From contig OY294068.1 of assembly GCA_958510875.1 (NCBI GenBank), positions 15,663,282 through 15,727,281 of the forward strand: DNA of 64,000 nt, given 5' to 3'. The stretch is from Endomychus coccineus. Lineage: Eukaryota > Arthropoda > Insecta > Coleoptera > Endomychidae. Within the stretch, counting starts at the first letter, position 1, and every line of letters begins with the position of its first letter. This document shows positions 1-9,900 of this stretch, in pieces. The notes below the pieces were generated by a model that was given only the letters and a program-made list of their open reading frames with translations, did not search any database and was not told the origin of the DNA. A program made the translations under genes and the position numbers.

Positions 1-361
1 TGATTTGTTTAAATTGCAGTGGAACTATACACGAATCTCGAAACAATATTTACGAAAAAGAATGTATGGCCATAGTACAAGAAACAAAAATATAGAAAAT
101 TCCACCGTCCTTGCTAAACACTGCTCTGATTAGAACCATCAATTGGATTACAGAAATGTTAATATTTTAACTAAGGAAACCAATTATTATAAAAGATCTA
201 TTCTGGAGATGTTTTATATAAAACGTGACTCCAAGTCTGTAAATCATAGAACTGATATTCAGTCAATGAGTCAGATTTATGCTAATTTAATTAATTAAAA
301 TTCTTGCAAATTCCTACATAAATTCTTTTAGTCTGGTCAAATTAGACGTAAAAAATGTGAA

Positions 362-980
362 AGCTCGAAAAAAAAAACAGACTGAACCAATCAATTTTTT
401 TTTTGCAAATCGTTCCTGGACGCATACTGGACGATATTGAACTTTAAGATCTGGTCGCTTGGACATTTTTCAATTGTTGAACTGGAAATTGGCCAATTTC
501 ATGTCAGAAAAATTGCCAAATTGGATAATTTCTCAATTTTTGTTGAAATTGGCTGAAAAACTACACTCGGGGGGTTTTCGAGGTAGTTCACGATTCCAAA
601 GTCAGATTTCCCCATGGAAATTTTCTAGGCAATTTTAACAAAAATTGCGATATTATCTAATTTGGCCATTTTTCTGGCATAAAATTGGCCAATTTCTAGC
701 TAAATTGGTCGCAAATGATAAATCTAACATCGCAATCGTGATCAGCGACCTCGAAACCCCCGACTGGATTTTTTCAGCCAATTTTGGCAATATTTACCAA
801 ATTTACAAATTTTCAAATAATTTTCCAATGAATTGACCATGAAAATTGACCAATTTCCAGTTTAACTATTGAAAAATGTCCAAGCGACCAGATCTTAAAG
901 TTCAATATCGTCCAGTATGCGTCCAGGAACGATTTGCAAAAAAAAATTGATTGTTTCATTGTTTTTTTTTCCGAACTTTT
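362..980. mobile_element. Foldback/MITE-like element in the Penelope-like remnant
   Basis: Two arms of about 120 nt are inverted copies: GCAAATCGTTCCTGGACGCA near 405 returns as its reverse complement near 920-939, including the GATATTGAACTTTAAGATCT block. The interior has further imperfect inverted pairs around GTGATCAGCGACC and the Asn-Trp-like GGCCAATTT repeats. There is no coding capacity. Confidence 0.75.
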
Positions 981-1663
981 TTGCTAAATTGACTCGACTA
1001 TTTATAATCTTAAAAGTATATTTGAAATTGTTTTAATATTGTTTTCGAGTGACCTATGTGGCGGAAATTGATTACGGATTAGCATGTTCGAGAATAAACG
1101 AAAAGCCATGAATTATTTAGAATTTAGATGAATGTTCTTCCGGTTTTATGCAAAATTAACACGTATGGCTAAGGTATAGATATTTTAGTCTCTACAAAGT
1201 AATTAAAGTATGAAACTCTTGTGTAGATTTGGACCACATTGTAAATCTGAGATGGAAGCTTAAAATATGGAAGGAAACATTTCAATTTAATCATCCAGAT
1301 TAATATAATCCTAGTTTGCATTTATATTTACGGTTAAAACGGCCTCGTTGACTAATTTAGTACCTTAAAGCCTCTTGTTCAAAAATACAGCACATTTTAG
1401 AATAACTTCAAGCTCTTATAACCCAAGATCTTTAAGGTTCTTATTCCAACAGGCCTGTTGCCCATTAAAGCGGGAGCATCTATTTATCTTTTTATGCGCA
1501 ATTACTGGATTCATAAATGACTAATTACGTAGCCACAACTGTTTTACGAAGAAAAACTTTCAAAAGTCTTAAGAACGGTTTATTGCCAACTTTTTGAAAT
1601 TGGTGCGATCAGAACGCTTAGTGCAGATACAATTACCTTTAAGAAATCCCATTTTAGACATAA

Positions 1664-1711
1664 TTCGTCTTCTGATGATGGTCGTGAGACCGAAACGTAC
1701 ATAAAGACGAA
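1664..1711 (+). ncRNA. Hammerhead ribozyme motif, copy 1
   Basis: Order of parts: stem I 5' strand TTCGTCTT (1664-1671), CTGATGA core (1672-1678), stem II GGTC-GTGA-GACC (1680-1691), GAAA core (1692-1695), short stem III around CGTAC, and stem I 3' strand AAGACGAA (1704-1711). Stem I is eight perfect pairs. The layout is that of a minimal type I hammerhead, with one extra U between CTGATGA and stem II. Predicted cleavage follows ATA at 1701-1703. Confidence 0.7.
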
Positions 1712-1760
1712 AATATTAACCATATGTGTTAGTGTGACCTATTTCCCTAGAATTTATATA

Positions 1761-3239
1761 CAGGCTTCCCCATAATAGACTACCCATTTTAATATTTGAA
1801 TTAAAATTTTTTTAGTTAACAAAACAAATTTTTCATTTTACTAACTTACAGCAAATTTTTTGGGATTTATGATAACTTATAAATATTTGGCTAATTTAAT
1901 TCTAACTTATAAAAATCACGTCTTCTAAATGACCTCCACCCACTTCAACACATTTTTCAATATTAGATAAAAAGTGGTTCATTACACGGCGCCGGCGTAG
2001 CAAACCTTCGTATATTCCTTCAACTTCTTCACGAATTTTGACTTTCAGTTCCTCGATTGTACCTGGACGACTCGCAAACACTTTGGCTTTTAAATATCCC
2101 CACAGGAAAAAATCGGGTGCCGTTAAGTCGGGGGACCTCGAAGGCCAAGGCAAATCTCCAAATCGAGAAATGAGTCGGCCATTAAACATTTCTCGCAGGA
2201 CCCTCATTTAGTTTCTGGCGGTATGAGCTGTTGCCCCATCTTGTTGGAATATTAAGGCATTGTTTAATAATCCTCGTCTATTTAATTCTGGAATGAGAAA
2301 TGTCTCTAGCATATTAACGTAGCGCTCGGATGTTACTGTTAGAGCCCGGTTATTTTCATCCTCAAAAAAATAAGGGCCAATAATATCAAAAGATCCTACT
2401 CCACACCACACAACAACTTTTGGATTATGGAGGTTCTGTGTAAAGATTTCACGAGGATTTTCATTTGACCCGTATCTAAAATTCTGTTTATTGACCATGC
2501 CGTTCAAATAAAAATTTGCTTCGTCAGTCATTAGGAGACTGTGAATTGCTCCTTGATGTAAATCCAAAAATTCTTGGCAAAATGTTAACCTTGCTTCTTT
2601 ATCTTGATTGCTAAGGTGCTGTGCCATTTGGTATTTATAGGGATGAAATTTTAAATCCCTTTGATTCGATCTAAGCTTCCCTTCGATATTCCTAGGATAA
2701 GGGTTTGTCGATTAGCAGACCTTTTAGGATTTCTCGTAAACGCAATTCTAAGTCGTTCAATATTTTCTGGTGTACGAACTGTTCTTCGACGTCCAGGCTT
2801 CTTCACATTTTGTACAGAATCATTTTCACGCCAATGACGAACCCATAACTTAACAGTTTTACGATTTGGCGCGTGACCCCTATTGTTGGTATTAAACTGA
2901 CGCCTAACTTCTATCGAATTGCTTCTTATGTAAGTTTCTACACAAAACACACGTTGTTGGACTGAGTAATCCATGAAAGTTCAAACGGATGTTGAAATAA
3001 TGTCTCAAAGCTAAAAAATTAAATAATTATTGATGAAAACTAACAAACTTCTCGTAGAAAAATGGCGTTCCACGAAATTATTAATTTAGAATTTATTTGT
3101 GACAGGCGCCTACTTGATTAATAATTTACTTAAATCCCAAAGACTACAGAAGATAATTCCACAGAGAACAACCTATTTAGTTATCTCGTAGGGGATTTAT
3201 TAATAATATAAAATGGGTAGTCTATTATGGGGAACCCAG
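1761..3239 (-). mobile_element. DD41D-like IS630/Tc1/mariner-type transposon, complete ends, broken transposase
   Basis: The ends are inverted repeats of about 35 nt (CAGGCTTCCCCATAATAGAC at the left, its near complement at the right) flanked by TA at 1759-1760 and 3240-3241. The transposase is on the - strand, 2974 to 1902: an N-terminal helix-turn-helix (MDYSVQQRVFCVETYIRSN), then LLMTDEANFYLNG (Asp 1), IFQQDGATAHTARN (Asp 2) and SPDLTAPDFFLWG (Asp 3). Counting 41 residues between Asp 2 and Asp 3 suggests the DD41D (rosa/visitor) group. It carries one frameshift near 2640 and one TAA directly after TARN, so it is a non-autonomous copy. Confidence 0.85.
1902..2974 (-). pseudogene. Transposase pseudogene of the 1761-3239 element
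   Basis: Three collinear pieces at 2974-2651, 2627-2211 and 2207-1902. The first holds the DNA-binding part with a GRRR-type hinge (KKPGRRRTVRTPENIERLR); the second and third hold the DDE/D catalytic fold. The break between pieces 1 and 2 is a frame change, and between 2 and 3 a single in-frame TAA. All three acidic residues are otherwise present. Confidence 0.8.
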
Positions 3240-3521
3240 TATAATACAATTTAATGTTGTGGGAATATACAAATTCTGAAAACATTATATATCCTGAATA
3301 AATTTAACTTAGTCTTTTAAAATATTTGAATAATTGTGCTGCAATTTGTTGTACAAGTTGAATATGAGAACAGATTTCTGGTGTCATCTTTTATTATTGG
3401 ATTCAAATAAGTTTCGTGCATTATCATCTAATTATTGAAGATTCAGTAGCTTATTATGACAATAAAATCCTCACATAAGACAGTACAAGATCAATTAATA
3501 GTAAATATACGTTTATTCCAG

Positions 3522-3976
3522 AGTAAAACATATGATAGCGTAACAGATAAGTTCATGGATTTCAGTTTTGAGAAAACGAATAGCGCTTATATGTTATTTT
3601 ATGAGAAATGTCCTCTAGTAACCTGTGACGCGGAAATCGCATCAACAGCTTCCGATTCACCTGAACATTTACATAACAATCTAGACTCTCCGAATGTTCC
3701 TTCTCCAAACATCGAACTCAGCAAGGAACTGGAAGATTGGATATGGCAAGACAATATGCACTTCATTCAGGATAAGAATATATTCGAACATACATATTTC
3801 AAGTAAGAATTTTCCGTTGTTTTTTTTTGTTTTTCGTTCTCTTTATAATGTAACGTTTCAGTTTCATGTGGCAAATATGCGGGTACATTCCCCAAACGAT
3901 ACCCAACATAACGCAGAAAGGGGCTCAGCTAGCCACGTCTTTTTTCATAGAAACTTTTATTCACGCCAAAGAAAAG
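3522..3976 (+). CDS. USP24: USP24 exons A-B: end of catalytic domain and start of C-terminal region
   Basis: Exons 3522-3802 and 3862-3976. The first opens at acceptor CAG|AGT in phase 0 and encodes the last strand of the USP fold (NSAYMLFYEK), an acidic Ser/Pro linker, then WIWQDNMHFIQDKNIFEHTYF. Its donor is CAA|GTAAGA and the split codon gives Asn. The second reads FMWQICGYIPQTIP to IHAKEK before donor AAG|GTAAGG. Fragment residues are about 1-132. The start of the first exon is fixed by phase and by similarity around the KTYD segment; an ATG at 3456 in the same frame lies in the intron and is not a start. Confidence 0.9.
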
Positions 3977-6900
3977 GTAAGGCCATATAAGTGTTGTAAG
4001 TTAACCTTTATTGTTTCACAATAATAACAGCGTAGCATCGATTTATAATATGTAGGTGCAATTTTTATTTATTTATACGTGACGAAGCGGAAAATCTGTA
4101 ATTGAAGTGTGTTTCGCTAATAGTTTTTGTAAGAAAACTGTTTAATTATCAGAGAGGTTCTACAACATTCATAAGCACTGTTTATTTATCCATTCTTTCA
4201 ACAAATATGCGTATAAGTGGGAGAAAACTCATAATAATCACAACTCTACAAAAAAAATTTGTCTTTGTCCTAAAATTTGTTTTATGATTTTTCTATTCGT
4301 AGTGCAGTCAATGTGGTATAAAAATAGGTCGATTATTTAAAAATTTTTAATAAAAACCGACCAGGCTGAAACAGGATGCATTCGACGGTGACAGATATGC
4401 AGACAAAAGGACCCCAAATTATTTTTGTCCAAAACTTATTTTCCCCCTAATACCCTTAAATTAGTCGATTTCTGGGATAAAAATTGAGAAAATAATTGAA
4501 TGATACTGCCGAATAGGTCTGAAAATGTCTAATCGGGGGTTTTCAGGGTCCCAAATTCCTCTTCCCCCCTTCTCTGATCCCCCCACTCGGTTCATCCAGC
4601 AATTTTGGAAAAAATGGGTCAAAATTACGATCCCGACTTCAAAATTGAAAAATATCTCATCCCCCTTCCTCTAATCAACCCCCATGGATTTTTTCAAGTG
4701 ACAAATTCCGCATTCCAGAAATATGTAGGTAATGGTAATTAATGGTAAAAAAATGGGATTTTATAAGATTATTAAAAAAATTGGAAATCTTGTTTTTCAT
4801 TAATTGTAAGCATTCAAAGTGTAATTTTCTGATAATTTGGACATGCTAAACACGAATTTGAGGTCAGTTTTTCAATTTACAGTTGAATTAATTAGTTAAT
4901 TGACAATTTTATTTGTTAACAAATTAAAAAAAAAAACAATTTCTCACAATATTCAAGATTAGAGTAATTTTCGGATAATTTGAGCTCGCTGAACGTGAAT
5001 TCAATGTTATTTTTGCAATTGACGATTAAATTAATTAGTTAATTAACAATTTATTCGTTAACAAATTACCAATGGATTTTTTCAAAAAATGCTGGATGAC
5101 CAGATTGGGGGGTTAATTAGAGGAGGGGGATGAGATATTTTTCAATTTTGAAGTCGGGATCGTAATCAGCGACCCCAAAAACCCCCCGAGTCCACCGTTT
5201 CATACAATTTAGATCAAGTTTTTCCATAATTGCTGGATGAGCCGAGTGGGGGGGGGAGGGTCAGAGAAGGGGTAAGAGGAATTTGGGAAATCTGACGTCG
5301 GGATCGTGATCAGCGACACTGAAAACCCCGGAGTAGACATTTTCAGGCCTATTTGCCAGTATTATTCAATTATTTTCTCAATTTTTATCCCAGAAATGGG
5401 CTAATTTAAGGGTATTGGGGGGAAAATAAGTTTTGGACAAAAATAATTTGATGTCCTTTTGTCTACATATTTATTCCCATCGAATGCATTTTGTTTCACC
5501 CCGATTGGTTGTTATTCAAAAATTTTATTTAAAAAATACCGTATTGACTGCACTATCATTATGTTCCAAAATGAAGGAAAATACCTATATTCAATATAGT
5601 GGAGTCAATCTACGGAAAAATAGTTCTTTGGAAATTCACCTTGCACTAACTTTGTTCATGCCCAAATGTTTCTGGATGATCCGGCGAACGCTTAATGTGA
5701 ATGCCCCCATCACGTTTGGGCTATTTCTTTCACCTTCAAGCGTGAATCGCCTGGTACATGATCGCCAACAAAGCACCACTTGCACCGGCCTCGTTCTTTT
5801 GCCACCGTAGGACGGTGAATTTCCTCCGATTTTTGATGCTTTCAGATGGAAGACCTTCTCGAATAACATGTACATAAATTGCTAGTACAGTATTGCCAAT
5901 TCTGTTACTACAGCAATAACCTAATTAGGTGGTCTCACATTATAAACTAAAAATAAAGGTATTAATTGATCATTTTTTTCTAAATTTCCATAGGATATTT
6001 CCTAGTTTAAATTGCAATGAAACTGTTTAATGAAATAATGATATTTAACAAAGTGTTCAATCGAATTCAAAAGCTACCATCATTCGATTTTAGCCCACTA
6101 TGGTCCAATGGGTTGAACTTGTAACGAAACAATTCAATTCTTGTCAAGAAGCTTGCATCTGGTTCTTGGAGCATATGGCGCAAGACACATGGTGGCCCAT
6201 ACAAGTGTTGCTAAAATGTCCTAATCAAATGGTCCGACAAATGTATCAAAGGCTGTGTATTCATGTGATACAAAAACTCAAGTGAGTGACCTTAACATTT
6301 CGATAAATCGTGGTTTTGTTGATGTGTGATTATCTTTGACTGCTCCTGTTTTTAGAACGACACATTGTTCCCTATATTTACAAATGGACGATGATGTTCC
6401 CGATTCGAATTCAAGCGATGAAAAAATTACAGTCGATCCGTCTAAAATTGGTAACGCTTCGTGTGTTACCAAGTTTATAAAAACTTTACTTTCACTAGTG
6501 AGTACTTGAGACATTCAGTTTGATCATGTTTATTTCGTATTGTTAAATTTTAGATGGAACATGGTGCCAAGGCTCATTTGAAACATTTAACCGAGTATTT
6601 CGGACTTTTGTATGAATTCAGTAAAATGGGCGAAGACGAAAGCAAATTCCTTTTGGCAGTAGGTGCTATTAATACCATGATTAATTTTTATTTAGGCCAG
6701 AAAGCGAATGATTTTGTAAGTACTTGAATATAATCACATTAGTTTGATATTTCACATAAGATATTGATGCTGATGTGTGATGCATTTGAACTATTTCAGG
6801 TCGATGTCAGCGAAGGAGAAGATGAAGAAGAACTTGTTGCATTACCGACTGATAAGTATAAGCCAGCGTCGTTAGATAAAATGGTTACTTTGATAGCGTC

Positions 6901-9900
6901 ATTAGTTGAGAAAAGTAGAGATCATAACCTAAAAATACAATTGAGTGAGAAAGATTATAGCGCTGTGGCGGGCGGTAAGGTTAGTTATTTCACGTCGTAT
7001 AATGAACGACTTCGTATTAAACCGAAACCTTTTTCAGGGTTATAATTTTTTATATCAACAAATTAAGGACAATATAAACTTGCAACAAACGAGAAATTTG
7101 ATTCATTCCCTGAGTCGAGGGAATAATCAGCTTGCACAATCGATAATTTGTATGATTTCTCAAGCGATTTCACGACATTCTGAGGTAAATAATAATTTAA
7201 TTTCTTATTCTAAGCTTTGTAGTGAGTAAAAACTGAAATTTAATTGTTGAAACTGAAATATTTCAAGTGTCATTAGTTATAGGAGATCTATTTGTCAAAT
7301 AATTTCTAAAAAGTGATTTTTTGCCAACACAGTATTCATCAAGCAAAGATTTAGTAGAACTAACAGATTTGGCACATTTATATACATAATTGGTAGATAA
7401 CACTGTAACTAGTAAAAAAATTCGGAATATATTTAATCCACATTTCAAAAGGAAATTCAGTATTTCAGATTTTCTTTCAATTTCAAATGAACCAGAACAT
7501 CATAATAAGTCGTTTAGATGCCGCATGTTAGATTTCACTGTAAATGTGTCCGCATTAAAAAATCAATTCAGTGATCGATAACACTATGTAACAAAATCCA
7601 ACTTTTTGTTCTGCCTAACCTTTTCGATGTTTGCGTTCAATTCTACATCTATTTCGAATAATTAAAAGCCGAGTTAAAACTCAGGGCGAATTTTTTTCCA
7701 AAAGTAAAACTTCTCTATGAATGTCCTGGAATAACTTTTTATAAATTTGACTCACCACCAATCTATGATATATCAAATTATTCGCAATTGTGTGGAGAAG
7801 TGAGATAAAGTTGCATATGTAAGACTGTTTGGCTGCTATTTGCAGAAAAGTAAAAAAAAACACTAAATGTTCATCAAATTTGACGTAAAATCGCCAAATT
7901 CAGATCCAAATATCATTTTTTCGCAATTTGTATCTGTATTTAACCCATCAAGGCCCAGGCAAAGCGCAGCCTAATTACAGCCAAACTACGCAGTTTATAT
8001 CATAAGTGGACAAAAAATTACCCGTTTTATTTTGTTTGGCCAAATTGATTGTTTAAACAATCATTTATTAATGAGCGTTTTAACAATTGCTGGGTTTGCG
8101 ACAAAAAGTCCGTAGGTCATAGTAGTTTTGTTCGCTGAGTCGATTGGCACCCTCAAATAAACGAAATGTTGTTTATTTATAACAATTGTTTAAACTATAG
8201 AGAATGAAGAGACCTTTCAAACGATATATCACAAGCCTATACTTCCCATTTCAAAAATAGGGGGTTGTACCTGTCATTCGAAGGGGGTTGAAGATAGGGG
8301 TCGCATTTTCACGTAGAAGGATGTCAATTTATAATTTAAATTTGACGTGTTTCGGGATTTTTTTAAAATATGTATAGTAATTCAAATAATGAATTTATTC
8401 CATTTGGCGTTTACACACTGTATACTTATATGAAACTTATTTTTCCTGTGTTGCAATGTTAGGTATCGTTAAATACTGAGCTTATTATTTACAGACGTGT
8501 CAACCATTTTTTAAAATACTGACGCTTTTGACAGAAAGTACTACGCAAGGAACTTGTACTACACCATCGCAACCTTGCTTCACTCAACTAGTATTACAAA
8601 AGGTATGGGAAGCCGCAGAATGCTGTCCATATTCGGCTTTAGACTGGCTGGCATTGCAAGTTACCAGAAATCGACTGGTACACCAGTGGGTACTTAATTC
8701 TATGGATTCCTGGTTGGAACATTTCCTGATTGCGCATAGCAATCAAAGGGTTCGAAATGGTATGAACAAAAATCTTTTATTAGATTGGCCCAATAATAAA
8801 AATAACATTTAAAATTGATTAATTGATAAAGTAGCAGAATAGGTACTTAAAAAAAAGTGTGATCATACTGCTTGAGTGAATGGCCTCGCGAGGGTTCTGG
8901 ATATAAGCACATATCACTTTATTTAGAAGAAATTTGATTGCAATTACGAACTTTACAGTTCATTATCAAAACATGCAATGATTGTATGTTTTGATAATGC
9001 ACTGTAAAGTTCGGAATTGCAACTTTTTTCAAATCAAATGATATTGAATATAGATACGTTTACGCTATAAGCGTATTTATATTGGTGTAAGCATAAGCAG
9101 TTGCACCACACTGTTTCGTCGATTGATTGTGTGATCTTTGTGCTGTCGAGTGTCGATACAGCAAATAAGTTAAAAGCCCTTTAATTATCATCAGTATGTA
9201 GGTGTTGTATTTTAATGAATAAAAAATGTGTCAACCTATTACTAAATTTTCTGAAATAATAAAAATTATTTCAAATAGACCCATTTTTCAACTAAACTTC
9301 GTACTAAGATGATTTCTAACTTTCCATTTTAGACTATTTGGACCTGAAAAATGTAAATTTTCCGGCTCCTTAGTTTTCTACCTTTTAGTCTGCGGCACAT
9401 TGCCTGCGTCGCTTTTTACTCAATCCCCTGTATCGCCTCACCGACGTTCCTGCATCATCATTGACTTCAGCCTAGATCCGCCGCTGATGTATATTATACG
9501 AGGTCATGGCCAGTTGTTTTCTATCTGATTTAGAAAAATCAATCAGTCAAGTATTAATTGGTTAGTAAAGTTTTCAATGGAATTTAGACTAACCTGGATA
9601 TTATTGGCGATTATCGATAACTACTAGTGATTAAAAGATGAAACTACTTTCTAATAGTAATTAGGTACATCACCGTCGGTTTCGAGGGAACAGACAATTT
9701 GAAACAGTTTTCTTTTAGTACATTTTCTTTACTGTACTATGGCGGTAGGTTTGGAGAGCACAGATAATTTGAAACAGTTTTCTTCTTTTAGAACATATTG
9801 TATACTGCAGGGACATATATCAGATAATATCCAAACTGAATCAGTAGGTTTGGGGCGACCATATGATTTGAAACGGCTTTCATCTTTTATACCGGGATAT

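Larger units (their letters stand above)
1..1760 (+). mobile_element. Penelope-like retroelement remnant: GIY-YIG endonuclease end, 3' UTR and ribozyme tail
   Basis: Bases 1-300 match, with decay (several stops), the endonuclease-coding sequence that is better preserved at 60708-61130. Bases 1580-1760 match the tail of the same family at 61430-61590, ending in a hammerhead motif and ACCTATTTCCC. The copy is split by a foldback element (362-980) and cut at its end by the TA-flanked transposon at 1761-3239. Confidence 0.75.

Noticed and set aside
645..836. 63-codon open stretch on + strand
   Set aside because: It falls inside the 362-980 foldback; composition is that of the repeat arms.
3456..3521. 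In-frame ATG before USP24 exon A as a possible gene start
   Set aside because: The exon begins inside the USP catalytic fold, which cannot start there; a good acceptor at 3519-3521 explains the frame.
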